Numbered from the stretch's first letter, positions 1 to 13,518 are shown. The stretch is 64,000 nucleotides of DNA from Eurosta solidaginis (GCF_040869045.1 NC_090323.1:168166083-168230082), one strand, 5' to 3'. The notes: generated by a model from the letters alone, not told the origin. Translations and numbers: made by a program.

Positions 1-652
1 ATATCGTACAAATAAATTCTAGGGTCGCCCCTGGTCCACCTTTATGGCGATATCTCGAAACGGCGTCCACCTATGGAACTAAGGATTACTCCCTTTTAAA
101 ATACTCATTAACACCTTTCTTTTGATACCCATATTGTACAAACAAATTCTAGGGTCACCCCTGGTCCACCTTTATGGCGGTATCTCGAAACGGCGTCCAC
201 CTATGGAACTAAGGATATATCCCTTTTAAAATACTCATTAACATCTTTCATTTGATACCCATATCGTACAAACGCATTCTAGAGTCAACCCTGATCCACC
301 TTTATGGCTATATCCCTAAATAGCGTCCACCTATAGAACTATGGCCCACTCCCCCATAAAATACTCTTTAAGACCTTTCATTTGATATCCATATTGTACA
401 AACAAATTCTAGAGTCAACCCTGATCCACCTTTATGGCGATATCCCTAAATGGCGTCCACCTATAGAACTATGGCACACTCCTTCATAAAATACTCTTTA
501 ATGCCTTTCATTTGATACACATGTCATACAAACACATTCCAGGGTTTCCCTCGGTTCATTTTCCTACATGGTTATTTTCCCTTATGTTGTCACCATAGCT
601 CTCAACTGAGTATGTAATGTTCGGTTACACCCGAACTTAACCTTCCTTACTT
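1..652 (-). repeat. Terminal part of large tephritid-type repeat element, reversed
   Basis: Positions 1-540 are about four tandem units of 130 bp; the phrase ctggtccacctttatggc recurs at 31 and 161 and, slightly changed, at 291. After the array comes a unique terminal stretch ending in a perfect hairpin (arms GTTCGG at 619-624 and CCGAAC at 631-636) and the end sequence ttaaccttccttacttgtt. The same end is seen inverted at 1478 and again at 17440. No protein is encoded. The element class is unknown to me; the left part lies outside the window. Confidence 0.8.
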
Positions 653-1477
653 GTTTTGTCTTCATTTAGTTTGGGGTTTTGCTTCATTGATTTTTTTATA
701 GTTTTTTGTTTAGTGTTTTTATCCTCAGTTTTCTACAACTTCATTGTATGATCGCGTATACTCTGAGTAAATTTTCATGCCTGTTGACAATGGTTGACCT
801 TACAGTCACTGTTGAATGTTGGTTTGCAACGCATTTTACCGTTTAACGAAAATCCTTAAATATTCGATTTTCCACTTAAGGCACCACAATAATTGTTTGC
901 AATTTACCAGAACATACATTTATGACTACTGTAACATTTTCATTAATGCGTTAAATATGCGAAACCGCTTAAGTACAATGAACTACAAAGATGAAGAAAA
1001 ACTAACAACAATTACTGAATATTTTCAATGTATATTTAAGTTTAATAATCAATAAGTTAAAAGTATGGATTCAGTTATTTTATAGCACGCTTTTTAATTT
1101 GCTAATAAGTAATACTTTCAACTTGGCGCTATGTATCTTCTCAGAGATATAGCCCGATATTTTCTTCTAGTTCAGACAGCATCTGCTAACGAAGACACAT
1201 TTTTGTTAATATTTAAACAAACTAGCCCATATATTTTGATATGTTAAATAATTAGGTTTAATACTTTCTTACACTATGCAGTGCACTGCTACGAACAAAT
1301 GCAAATATAGTGCTGTAGCGCAAAGATGTCTAATGGTGTGAGTAGAAAATCAACTGCTTTTCGTTTATTCGGTTAACGCATTGGCTTGTCAAAGGTATTG
1401 TTGACGTTCACAATTACCACACCATATCCTCAGTGCGTTTCATGTGTTCAAGTAGGCGCGAGTAAAGTAACAAAATT
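653..1477. other. Unrecognised centre between inverted element ends
   Basis: About 826 bp of AT-rich DNA between two inverted copies of the large element. A 79-codon open frame at 816-1055 (+) shows no recognisable domain and is probably chance. It could be the inner part of a foldback-like composite or simply DNA between two insertions. Confidence 0.5.
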
Positions 1478-3200
1478 AACAAGTAAGGAAGGTTAAGTTC
1501 GGGTGTAACCGAATATTACATACTCAGTTGAGAGTTATGGTGACAACATAAGGGAAAATAACCATGTAGGAAAATGAACCGAGGGAAACCCTGGAATGTG
1601 TTTGTATGACATGTGTATCAAATGAAAGGCATCAAAAAGTATTTTATGAGGGAGTGGGCCACAGTTCTAAAGGTGGACGCCATTTAGGGATATCGCCATA
1701 AAGGTGGATCAGGATTGACTCTAGAATTTGTTTGTACGATATGGGTATCAAATGAAAGGTGTTAATGATTATTTTAAATGGGAGTAATCCTTAGTTCCAT
1801 AGGTGGACGCCGTTTCGAGATAACTCCATAAAGGTGGACCAGGGGTGACCCTAGAATTTGTTTGTAAGATATGGGTATCAAATGGAAGGTGTTAATGAGT
1901 ATTTTAAAAGGTAGTGATCCTTAGTTCCACAGGTGGACGCCGTTTCGAGATATCGCCATAAAGGTGGACCAGGGGTGACTCTAGAATGGGTTTGTACAAT
2001 ATGGGTATCAAACGAAAGGTGTTAATGAGTATTTTAAAAGGGAGTGGGCCTTAGTTCTATAGGTGGACGCCGTTTCGAAATATCGCCATAAAGGTGGACC
2101 AGGGGTGACTCTAGGATGTGTTTGTACGATATGGGTATCAAATTAAAGGTATTAATGAGGGTTTTAAAAGTGAGTGGTGGTAGTTGTATAGGTGGTCGCC
2201 TTTTCGAGATATCGCCATAAAGGTGGACCAAGGGTGACTCTAGAATACGTTTGTACAATATGGGTATCAAACGAAAGGTGTTAATGAGTATTTCAAAAGG
2301 AAGTGGGTCTTAGTTCTATAGGTGGGCGCCTTTTCGAGATATCGCCATAAAGGTGGACCAGGGGTGACTCTAGAATATGTTTGTACGATATTGGTATCAA
2401 ATTAAAGGTATTAATGAGAGTTTTAAAAGGGAGTGGTGGTAGTTGTATATGTGAAGGTGTTTTCCAGATATCGACCAAAATGTGGACCAGGGTGACCCAG
2501 AACATCATCTGTTGGATACCGCTAATTTATTTATATATGTAATACCTGCAAAGATTTCAAGGGTTTTTTATTTCGCCCTGCGGAACTTTTTCATTTTCTT
2601 CTACTTAATATGGTAGGTGTCACAACCATTTTACAAAGTTTTTTCCAAAGTTATATTTCGCGTCAATAAACCAATCCAGTTACCATGTTTCATCCATTTT
2701 TCGTATTTGGTATAGAATTATGGCATTTTTTTCATTTTTCGGAATATTCGATATCGAAAAAGTGGGCGTGGTCATAGTCGGATCTCGTTTTTTTTTTTAC
2801 ACCAAGATAAAGTGCGTTCAGATAAGTACGTGAGCTAAGTTCAGTAAAGATATGTCGATTTTTGCTCAAGTTATCGTGTTAACGGCCATGCGGAAGGACA
2901 GACGGACGACCGTGTATAAAAACTGGGCGTGGCTTCAACCTATTTCGCCCATTTTCACAGAAAGCAGTTAACGTCATAAAATCTATGCCCCTACCAAATT
3001 TCAAAAGGCTTGGTAAATTTTTGTTCGACTTATGGCATTAAAAGTATCCTAGACAAATTAAATGAAAAAGGGCGGAGCCACGCCCATATTGAAATTTTCT
3101 TTTATTTTTGTATTTTGTTGCACCATATCATTACTGGAGTTGAATGTTGACATAATTTACTTAAATACTGTAAAGATATTAAATTTGATTAAACTTGAGC
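1478..3200 (+). repeat. Large tephritid-type repeat element, forward copy, 3' truncated
   Basis: It starts with aacaagtaaggaaggttaag, the inverse of the end at 652. About seven 130-bp tandem units fill 1600-2500. The unique body follows (2500-3200) with recurrent GGGCGTGG/CCACGCCC motifs and the palindrome tcgatatcga. Homology to the complete copy at 14331-17440 fades near 3190, where the sequence runs into LINE debris. The short frames on either strand are periodic reflections of the tandem repeat, not genes. Confidence 0.8.
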
Positions 3201-3261
3201 CTTTCTTGTTTGGAGAAATGAGCAATTTTGTGGATCTGATGTCGTAGGATTTGAACATGAT

Positions 3262-3420
3262 CTTAGAAATTTTGTCACCCAGCGCTTGATAGATCATATG
3301 CAACTCCTGCCTCCTTGTGACTTCTCCCTAATGGATTGAGACGTTTACCGTCGATTCAGCATTCTCCTCTGCTAACTCATTCGCCTTTTCGTTATCTCCT
3401 ATCACTTTATGCCCGGGAAC
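3262..3420 (-). pseudogene. Non-LTR retrotransposon RNase H C-terminal remnant
   Basis: The minus strand from 3420 reads VPGHKVIGDNEKANELAEEN. This matches the end of the RNase H domain in ORF2 of RNase H-bearing LINEs, where the pattern is (W)xPGHxxIxGNExADELA. An in-frame TAG follows after about 30 codons, so it is dead. A matching N-terminal RNase H piece lies upstream on the same strand at 4530-4650, so the two are probably halves of one element split by about 1.1 kb. Confidence 0.7.
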
Positions 3421-3440
3421 CATGTTTGGATGTATAGTTC

Positions 3441-4427
3441 AGCCTGAGCAAACAAAGTCTCTCGAATGCTTCTTTGCATTCCGGGTCATCTTGATGAAGT
3501 ACTTTTTGAGATAACTACTTTAAGCGCCGCCTTACTACTAATATATATGTGGGATCCTTAAAGTAATTAAGACATTTCCCAACACTGTATTTCATAAAGC
3601 GACTGCAGACGGACAACGGACTAACAGCAGGAACATGAATAAAAGCCCCGAAAATTTTAAAATAGCTAAAGGCGGTGCCACAATGAAATTTTTCATACAG
3701 ATGCTTTTAACACAAGCCTATACATTCCAATAACATCGCCACAATCAACCAAGATGTTGCGTTTGTAAATATGAAGGAGCTTCAGACGTGGAAATTCAAG
3801 TTTATTACGCTTTGCACATTCACATACAAAATATCGCGGAGCACTGGTATAAACATTATCCCCTTACAAAAAAGATACTTGCTAACATATTTTGTGTCGT
3901 ATTCATTTGTTATATTACAGTTTTTATCTGCGAAAAATGTTAGAAAATTTACCAAAAAAATTATTATATTTACAAGAAAAATTATTTCACTTGCAAAGTG
4001 TGTCAACACCCTTAACCAAAACAAATGTCACATTCTTCTTCTTATGCTTTGCTTGTAACAAAATTTGGGAGATGGCTACTTTTCAATATCAGATGGCGCC
4101 AGTGTCGCTCATTCTACCGTTCTCCATAAAAATGCGTGCAATCTACTCATAATGTATAAGCTTGTGTTAAACTCATCTATATGAAAAAGTGCTTATGTGT
4201 CGGGGCTTTAATAGACAAATTTAAAAGTCATAGTTTGCTCTTGAAAGCAGTTCATATTGAGTTGCATAGCGAATCGGACGCGCACGGCAAATAAAAATAA
4301 CTTCTGTTTCGTATGTTCCAAAGCATAAGTGCAAAGTAAAATGTTTAACTAAATAAATAAATTTGGACTAAGAAGTGTGTAAATGCGAACTATACGTGTC
4401 TGTATTTCGTTTATTTCGGTTTTACAA
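3441..4427. other. AT-rich DNA without recognised feature
   Basis: This stretch separates two RNase H fragments on the minus strand. Several overlapping open frames on both strands (3771-4152) are rich in Phe, Leu, Ile and Lys with no domain, as expected by chance in AT-rich sequence. It may be an insertion into the LINE; no clear terminal repeats were seen. Confidence 0.4.
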
Positions 4428-4685
4428 TTAACATTTTAAGTTCGTATTGTTTTGCGTGTTAATCCTTTCGAACCCCACATATATATTGAAGTGACTGCAG
4501 CAATCACAGCAGCACATTTCCTCCAAAATGTCTGCTGCCTTCTTCAATTCTACAATTTCCACCTGAAAGACACTGCAGTGTTCTGGCAGCCTATAGGATC
4601 TACTTGTTTCTTGATCTAATAAGTAAACAGAGAGACGTACACCATTTCGGTACATTCTTTCCACTTGTGAAAATTGCAACGTCAT
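4428..4685 (-). pseudogene. Non-LTR retrotransposon RNase H N-terminal remnant
   Basis: The 85-codon frame contains VYLLDQETSRSYRLPEHCSV followed by FQVEIVELKKAADIL. This is the usual LINE RNase H segment with the conserved Glu after FQ, which is a metal ligand in the family. The frame then degenerates into a Cys-rich nonsense tail. The expected D-G-S start of the domain is not in frame. It lies 5' of the 3262-3420 fragment on the minus strand. Confidence 0.65.
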
Positions 4686-6750
4686 CTGCTTACGTCGTAA
4701 GTTTGACGAGTCGAACGGCCTCAGCAGTTCACTCAGCGATGAATGTAAATTGGTGATTGTTTATATCCTAATATTTTATTTAAAGTCATTATCAATATTC
4801 AAGAAATGCAGACAAGCTAGAAATGCAGTTTGTACATCATACCCATCATTTAATATTTTCCATATTTGTTCAGACATATATAAGTGCTTGTAAAAATGAA
4901 TGGATGACGATATACGATGAAATGTTCAAATAAAATATGTTAGTGATATTTATTTTATGAATTGCTAATTGTTTATACTCAAACAACCCGCACCGCGAAC
5001 GAAAAGACTTCGAAGCAATGTACAACCACCAACTGGCTGCCTAAGAGGTGCTATGATGCACACCCTGCAGGAAAACATAACTAATGAGCAATAAGATCTG
5101 GTTTTTTGTAGTTTGTACTTTTTTAAAACTATTTCAACATGAAATGGTCTGATGTGGAATCATAGAAACTAGGAGTTGAAACGTAACAATTTTATGTATG
5201 TAGCTTGGAACTGGCTAGCCGTATTTAAAATAAAACTGATAGTCGGACTTAATTTTAAAAGTTGCTTATAAAAAAGGACTCCGACGAAACAAATCAACCA
5301 GCTATTTGCTTAGAGAAGAGACTCATGTCGACTCAGTACGATTTCTTCATCGGATCAAAACACGAGTACTCCGTACAGGGCACATATACGCTCACTCGTA
5401 CATATTCAACTGTCAGAAGCAGTTAGCTTACTTGCAAGGAGCAAACATGTAATCGTAAGTGGCTAGTCATAACAATTAAATAGCCAACTTAACAAAAGTA
5501 ACAAAATATGTTGTCAACATCCCAACGCAGTGGTTACCCATCAATCAGTGTTAATTAGCTAAAATTGCAACAGCTTATATCATATACATACATATACATA
5601 AATATTTGTAAATGTATGGGTGTGCTTGGATTCCTGTTCCCATAAAATGAACATCTACAAATCATTGTCGCTTACTTTGCACTTTTATTGTGATTATAAT
5701 GTTGTTGGCAGGAAAATTGAAAGAAGAATTAGCGAGAAAATTATGGGTGATGTGCTGAGAAATCATCTTTTAATTTAAATAATTGATGGCTCATCATACC
5801 AGCTTCTGGTTATGTGCATAGATATATCTACATATATAAATATGTATGTGAAGATGTTGCATTCAGCTTCTGAATTTTCTAGCTAATGTTGGTCATTTTG
5901 GCGTAGATTTGTTACAGATTCACAAATTTTATTAAAGGCAATTCCATAAGCCAGAAATTTCAGTTCTTTCGACTTCTGGATTAATACTTATGTATAATTT
6001 TGACACCGGATCGAATGACTTATGTGAGCAAAAGTTCCAGAAAATATTGCCAAATATTGAAAGTTGTTTTCATTAGATCGAAATGACTGACTTTAAAAAC
6101 TGGTTCAAGTTGACCCGTTGGTTAGTTGGGGTCAAAAGAGTTTTCAGTATGATGGGGCGCCTGTTGGCAAACGAAAATAAATTGAGATGTTGGCAAATTA
6201 AATTTGAAAGTCATATTTGCATAGTGGTGGGCAATAGTAATTTACACTTGAAAGTCAATTTAACTGTCACTTTGTAGTCAAAGCGGACGACAAACCCATC
6301 TGGCTGTTTTCATTGATAATTCCAAGTTTTTGGTCAAATTTGATCTAGTGAAATTTCAAATTTCGCTGTCGATATCTTGAACGCTTTGGTCCGAAAAGAT
6401 GAGAAAAACATTTTTTTACGAATTTTATTCCGCTCTGAAAGGTGCAGAAAAAGAACGTAACCGGCGCTTCACCTTTCCTCCAGCTCTTGGCAGATTGCAG
6501 TTGTTTTCGTCTTTTCGCTGTTCTCTACAAATTCACAAGGTATTAAATCTAGATATCTCCCTTCATTTATCTTATGATTGAGTATAACCTTCAGTCACGG
6601 CAAGGTTAAGTTGAACTTGACGACCAATAAAAGCCTCACAGTGCATAGACTCGCAGTACTAGACAAGACTGCAGCCGGTTTAAAATATTATACGTCTTCC
6701 TGCGTAAAATTGAATAGGAAATCGGCCACTTTTTTATTCAGAGTGTTTAA
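4686..6750. other. Intron-like unrecognised DNA
   Basis: Mostly AT-rich, with short (catata)-type microsatellite stretches near 5580-5610 and 5820-5850. The short frames at 6083-6277 and 6399-6581 show no domain or codon structure. I found no exon with clear splice signals. Confidence 0.4.
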
Positions 6751-6752
6751 CT

Positions 6753-6775
6753 CCCCCCCCCCCCCCCCCCCCCCC
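6753..6775. repeat. Poly-C homopolymer run (23 nt)
   Basis: An uninterrupted run of 23 cytosines in otherwise AT-rich DNA. The complementary strand is a run of 23 G, able in principle to form a G-quadruplex. Homopolymers of this length are also error-prone in sequencing, so the exact length is uncertain. Confidence 0.9.
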
Positions 6776-9700
6776 ATTGGAACAAAGAAAACGATTTTCT
6801 TGCTATTTACTCTGAAAATGAGTTTCTATACTGATTTTTAAGACCATTTAGCAATCGAACCGAAATACGAGCCAACAGACAATTATTTATACAAAAAAAT
6901 TACTTCGAACTTTTGAAATCTTCATCATAATTGACGCCAAACGTTAACATCAAGTCTTTCTCTGCTTCCAAACTGCGGTGTCGACTGAGACACTTTCTTG
7001 GCCGAAGCCTATTCGTCTATTCGCCTAGTATGACCTAACCAACAAATGCGTATCTGCTTTCTAAATATCGGTATCGGTGTCTAGACATCGCGGGTTTTAC
7101 AGCCCAAAGATAAATGTATATGTCTATACGTTCACTTGCATATTGATATTTGCTACTGTTTAACGCTTTATCATAAATTTTTCATATTATGCTACTTACT
7201 TACTTAAAAGATCAAATCAACCGTCTTCCTGTCGAGTAATGCGTTTTGTTTAAATGAGTATGTATGTACGTTTGTGGCAGATGAAAGAAAAATGGATAGT
7301 TTCGCGGCAAACAAGTTAATCAAGTAGTCAATGAGCAGTTTTAAAATTAGTTCAACTCTATCTTCTTAATCAGTGAAATATTTTTTTTTTTTTAATAAAT
7401 ATATAAAGATATTTAAACGGTTATAAGTGAAATATAACTCACATGCGCAAACTAGACTTATGAATGGCGTAACAGACGAACGGCAAACGGTGTGACGTGC
7501 AAAATACCGTAATACAGCTTCAGTGAGAAGCTCTAAAAATATATCTTAGCTAATTTTTGATGGACGTGCAGCTGTTAAGATTTGTGGTTCTCCTTTCATC
7601 TTGATGTTACTTGATTTGCAGAATTATTTAGGTTATAAGAACTAGAACGTTTCAAGATAATAATTGTATTTACTAGTAATAACTAATATTCATTGAGATT
7701 TGTTTCTATAAAACATGAGTTTCATAATGAACTTCTCCCATAAAGTTGCGGTCACAACTTTTTTCCCATACAACTAAGAACTATGTTTTTTTTATGATTT
7801 ATATCTTAAAAATAATTGGTTAAATTTTGGCCTTAGTGTTTACAAAATCTCACTTAAAACCTTCTTTATATACCGTGGAGTCAGACTTCAAATTCACAAA
7901 TGTAGGCGTGGCTCTGAATTGGTGAATCACAATCTTCAAACCAAACTCTACCGGCATAATGATGAGTGTACACTCTGTGGCAGAGAACCTTTCCTAGTGT
8001 AGGACTCCCTTGTTGCCTTAATGGGCTATCCACCAAAAACTAACATCCCACTGCCCGCACATTTTCTACACCAGGGACTGCGTTTTGCATTACTTTGGGT
8101 ACGGAAGTGCGCTACGAAAGCTCTTTGGCTACTCTTGCGTTATTTAGCTAAGTAACCAGCTTGCCGTTTTGCGAGGAGAATATTCCTCTCGCATCTACTG
8201 AGCGTATCCTATCTGCCAATTACGGAGGTCATTGTCCGGAGATAGATCACCTAGTGTTGCTTTCACTTTTCTCAGTTGCTGTGTGGGGTTATTGCATTGG
8301 AAAGGTGTGGCGTGCGCCGTACACAATATGGGCAGCTCAGATTCTCAACCTTTTCTCGGAGGTACCAGTGATCAATTAAAAATTGGTTAAATTCTCTTAG
8401 TCCCTTTACCCGCTGGGGGTTATTAACGCCTGGATGAAAAATTATGTCGATATCCTAGCTTAGGCTCTTCGTTTCAAACCACAACTATTGTCATTTGCTT
8501 TATGCCGGTGATATAAGTTTTCTTCTTTAAAAAAATAAGAACCATACTTGAGATCGGTTTTTAATAACTCATTTGGAAATAGAAATGAAGCAGCTAGACC
8601 GTTAACTGATAAGCGTTACACGATCTTTCTTAGAAAAAAAGTTTTTGCATGGTTATAGCCATGTCCAAGAAGTGTAATATGAACACCACCCTCAATATAC
8701 GAAGGGCTGCTGTCTTATGACACCTCAACACAACTTTTTCAGATCACATATGCTCAGAATTGAAAAGAACAATGTGAAGGGCAAGAGCTTACTTATAAAG
8801 GCTTTAACAAACAGTTAACAATTTCGATCTGTACACTAAATTTCAAACTGCAAAAACCTTGGCAGTGTATTTATTGAAACAATTGCAATCATCCATAGAA
8901 GATATCCACAATCATCCGAAGGCCCAGCTACAATTTTTAGAGCAGGGCCAACCTAGCCTAGACACAGAAAGAATTACACCCTCAATGGCCTTCCAGCCAG
9001 GCCCAGGCAAAATCGATCCATATTTATAAGCTCGGTATTTATATCTTAATAGTTTCTAATCTAAAATAGTTAGTAATCTAAATAACGCACGTAACCGGGC
9101 TAAGACCAGGCTCCCGTTTTTCAAATGTGAGATATAAAAATAAGCTGAACTTATATGTATGTATGTTTATAATCATCCATACACTAAGTATTTGCATACA
9201 CTTATGCAACAAATGTCTTCCCGTCAGTTATGCATCATTCTCAGATATATGAGAGAAGTTTGACGACGACGTCTAGGATCATTGTATTGCTTGCCAAATG
9301 TCCGAGTCGAGTACTTTTGAATGCGCGACCACAACAACGCATTGACTTTGATGTGCGATTTGAACGTCAACATTGTCGCTAATACTTACAAATCACATAC
9401 AAACAAACAGGCTAGCAGTTTTTCTATTTTACTATTATGAATGCTCTTTTACACGAAATTGTTCCGCACTCTAAACAAACATTAAACAGGAATACGTGGA
9501 ACATGTTTCTTGGAGCACGATATGAAGTAACAACCAATAACATAGGTCGACAAAATTCGGAAAAAAGCCAGCCAAAGAAATGAACTAATACTGTTCGAAA
9601 GGTCTTTAAATCTAAATACCCAATTCAAATTTTCATTTCGGTTCTTCTTTTTGAGATATTCTTATATAAAGATATGAAAATGACGTTTTCCGGCTTAATG

Positions 9701-9780
9701 TAAAGCCAGGTGAGGCTGAACTGGCCGGTAAATAAACACTTTAAATAGACTGAATGTAAAAAATGTGTTACTAGAATTTG
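6776..9780. other. Intron-like unrecognised DNA
   Basis: No domain-bearing frame was recognised. A 72-codon frame at 8161-8379 has a hydrophobic stretch but no start context, homologue or splice signal that I can support. Poly-T (near 7380) and (tatg)-type stretches (9156-9170) are present. Parts around 7870-8400 have a less AT-rich composition and might be an old transposon remnant. Confidence 0.35.
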
Positions 9781-9794
9781 TTTGACAACCCCAT

Positions 9795-10252
9795 TTAGGT
9801 ACCAGTACTTATGTTATAGAATAACATAGTCCTCTTGGCAAATACCAGAAGTTTTCTAGAACCTAGCTTAATTTCTGTCTCGAGATCTGACAACTTTGCC
9901 GCCCTTAGTAGCTGGAGCCTTAACCTTGCGAGCGCAGGACACGAGCACAGAAGGTGCTTCACCATTTCTTCCTGAATCTCGCACTTCTTATATCTGCTGT
10001 TATTGATGAGGCCTAGTTTATAATTTGTTATACCCATCCTGAAACTAAAGTTTTCTCTCTTTAGATATATGAGCAACTTTTTGAGTGTAACGTCGCAGAA
10101 TTTGCAAATGATCTTAGGAGCTCGAGCTCCTGTCCACACCATTTCTGCTTGATGGGTTATATGTACCTCCTCTATCCTTTTGATCTTCGATTCATCGAGT
10201 GCTGCACCCTCCTTTGACAACTCATCGGCCTGCTCGTTACCTTCTTTTAATA
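9795..10252 (-). pseudogene. Non-LTR retrotransposon ORF2 C-terminus (RNase H end plus Cys-His tail)
   Basis: Reading down from about 10250 the frame gives LLKEGNEQADELSKEG, the RNase H GNExADEL motif. It continues for about 140 residues through KKCEIQEEMVKHLLCSCPAL, a C-x2-C...H-x3-C-type zinc knuckle typical of LINE ORF2 C-termini, to a stop. No RT domain is attached upstream, so it is a 5'-truncated or eroded copy. A related but more broken tail is at 24545-24890 on the plus strand. Confidence 0.75.
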
Positions 10253-13200
10253 GATATAGAATTATATCTTTTATATAAGAAACAACAATTGTAATAATAT
10301 AAGCTAAAATATTGTTTCAATCGTTGGTTCTATGGGTAACTTCAGTCACTCTGAACGAAGAGAACGCAAATAATTACTTTTGGGCAAACTTTGAGTGACT
10401 AAAAGAACACACGACTATTATAGCATTCTGCTAGCAGGGTTTTAGCCTACACAATCATTTAATGCATGTTTCGATTTATTGATGCCATGTTTGCATATGC
10501 AGATTTATTTTTACGAGCAGCAAACCACTTTGACTTGTGCTGCTATTTATTAGTTAAATAGCTCCTGATGCGATTTATTTTTTCAAGCAGATCTACATAT
10601 TAATACACTTTTTTCGCCTTTTCGCTGTATGGCTATTTAGTGGCGCCCAATGTTGTCTGAGGCAGTTCCTGCTTGTCAGCTCAACATATGTGTGTAGGCA
10701 CGTAAGTAAATGGTCATGCGCATCCACTTCACGTACGACAACGTCAACGAAGTACAATATAAAATTATTATTATTCATTTAGAGCAATGATTGGCATAGA
10801 GAGGATAGAAATTAAGTAGAGAAGAAGGAGGAACAAATTAAACCCGACTTTGATATGAAATATATGTTTTGCATATGTTGGACATAAATGGCAGCTAATA
10901 GCTATGGACTACTGCTGGCGCATACGGCGCAACACTGTGGGAAAACTATTACAGTGAAAACCAAAAAAAAAAAAATTGTTTGCAATAGTTTGTGTTTTCT
11001 TTGCCTTTAAGGCTCGTCAATATGCTTTTTGTAATTTTTCTCACTAATGTCCTCTTCCATAGCTTTTACTTTGCTTTCTCATCCGTTTTTGCTATCATGA
11101 GCTGGTGACTTCTTTTTTGTTGTAGTAAGCATCTTCTTCCGCGTTTGCAGTCTCATCATGCCACGCTTAGCTCATCTCTGCATTTTTTTCATGGCTATCG
11201 TTTTTTTGTTATTTTCATTACACCATAAATCGTCAGCTTACAAATAAGCAACATTTTATGCCCTCAACCAAAACAAATGCAAAGCTACAAATTAGCCTGA
11301 CTGACACTGGTTAGCAGCACAAGTGCTACTGCCATTATTGCGCACAGTGTAGCGAAATGAGAAAAAAACTTAAAAATAATTACCCGTAAGCTTAAGTCGT
11401 GTACATGATATGATTGAAGCTTTCCTGCAGCAAATGGTAGTAGTTCCGAACTAGCGCAGAAGTATATCATAAAGAGATGGTACCAGTTCTAATTTGGCCC
11501 CTCGTTATCGCAGGTGATTCTGAAATAGGCGCTGCCTTTGAGTAATTATCATACAGTACTTACCTAAGCGCTGTTGGCACAAGTGCTGCTAATAAGCATC
11601 CCACTCTGCATTCAATTAGCACCAGTTCGGAGGTAGTTATTATACTTGTAGTGTGAAACTGATACTTTCTGTGACAGTCTCCCTTTTTCGTTGCAGGGTT
11701 ATTTCAATTGCATTGTGGAACCAACGCCTCTAACACCCCTGCCTCTTTGATTCAACCCTATTGAAACAGCGCATTTCTTTTGTAATCCCATAAAGCTTAT
11801 AGATGACGATTTGTAAGCTATCACACTTTTTTGATGAGACTAAGCAAGACAACAAGAAGAAGAATAAATTGTTAGTGTAAACTTATTTTAAAGTAGCGAG
11901 CTTTTTCGACTACCCTTACCTGGGTGAACTTCATCGTCCCGTCTGCACCAGGATCGCATTCTGTCGATCCATTATTGGGCGCATTGGATCACTTTCACCG
12001 TCACTAGCACTCGTAGCATTCCCGTATCCAATTCGTATCCTTTTTAGAGCTTCATAGCTCATAGAAGATTGAAAGGTGTTCATTTTGATGTCTTGATAGA
12101 ATACGCTTATCATCCGTTTTGGGGTCCATGTTAGCTACTAAGCACTCGAGTTTTAACTTTGATTCATGCCGTACTAGACCATTGCATCGTCTTTGACGCT
12201 GTTGTTGCTGTGCTAGACATTATAATGCAGTCCGAAGTTTTTCGTGGAGCTTTGCTGATGTTAGAGTTATATCAATACTGCTTTTATTTTCACTAAGATG
12301 CCGCAAGCCCTGCCTGGTGGTAAAGCAATTATGGTGCCCGTCGGCTGTATAAATACTGACGATGCTCAGAATAGTAGAAAAGGAGAATACTCTCATGTAT
12401 ACGCCACTAACTGCTTAAGAAAGGTCGATGTTACAACTCTCCATAATTTCTCAGGCTTTAGTAGTGACGCCAACTTTGCTTGTTTTCTATTTTCAGTTAT
12501 TGCAAAGCTAAAGTGGGATAAATTTAAGCCATGCGCTAAATATTTCCCTTACTCATCCCCTAGGTGTTTTACCACCGGAACTGCCACTCCGTCTGATCCA
12601 CTCATTTTGAGAGGCTAGCCCTTTAATGGCTTTGTGAAGCTCAATGATAGTGATGACCATTAAAGTTTTATTGCCAAAGGCTGATGTGTCGGGTTTTCCG
12701 GCGCCTTTACAGATAACTAAAGTTTGCAAGCACCAGCAGACTGTTTTAGGGCTTGCCATGCTCATTTGTTTCATTTCTTTGGTATCTTACAAGCTGTGTG
12801 ATCTACGTAATCAGCCCCTTATTTGGTGGTATTACGGGTTTTGTCGTCGCACAAGACTAGATTCTCCAATAAGCCCTACCTTAGCTGGTCGAGGTCGAAT
12901 CGACAATCTTTCTGAACTCAACATTGATTCAAAGAGCTGTTTGGTATAATCCTGTCGAGGAGTTACCAGCTTATTAGTAACTTATCCACCCCAATTGTCG
13001 TCCCCACCTACCCATGTCATATCCTGTTTATTTGGCAGGTGATGCTCTGGTGACCAGGCTCCTCAGGGAAGGAAAGGTTGGTTAACCTAGAGCTCTCAAC
13101 GTTGAAACGATAAATCGTTTCCGATATGGTGTTATTTTCCCGAACGTGCCGGACTATATCCGGCAAAAGACCATGAACATCGAAAAAAGAATAAGAAAAT

Positions 13201-13515
13201 CTTGCTGACCTGGCGTAACTTTCTTAGGAATTGTCTTTGCGACCGGTTTTGGGATCAATTAGATCATAATGCACAGTGTGAAGGGGTTGCAATCTAGACC
13301 GCTCCGAATATCCATAAGGAAGTTCCACAATGCTTTACGAATAATAAAGAGTCTTTTTTATTTAGATCCGCTATAAAAACTGCAACCAACGAAACGGATG
13401 GTAGGATATCAAATTCGAGTAACTTTGACAGGTCTTGGTATGCCGCTGAAGTTCCCACAGCATATTCGCTTTTTATGTTTCTCGTAACAATTCCTCATTA
13501 AGGCGTTTAATAGAG
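10253..13515. other. Intron-like unrecognised DNA
   Basis: Contains scattered open frames (for example 12298-12618 on +, 12553-12774 and 11931-12113 on -) without recognisable domains. The region 12280-13100 is somewhat richer in GC and in open frame than its surroundings and could be an eroded transposon gene, but I could not assign a family. Confidence 0.35.
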
Positions 13516-13518
13516 AGT

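Noticed and set aside
1600..2500. CRISPR-like regular repeats
   Set aside because: Units are contiguous 130-bp tandem repeats without unique spacers, in a eukaryotic transposable element.
6578..6841. Proline-rich protein
   Set aside because: The prolines come only from the 23-nt poly-C run.
12298..12618. Possible 106-residue gene
   Set aside because: No domain, start context, splice signals or second-strand consistency; an overlapping minus frame is equally long for its region.
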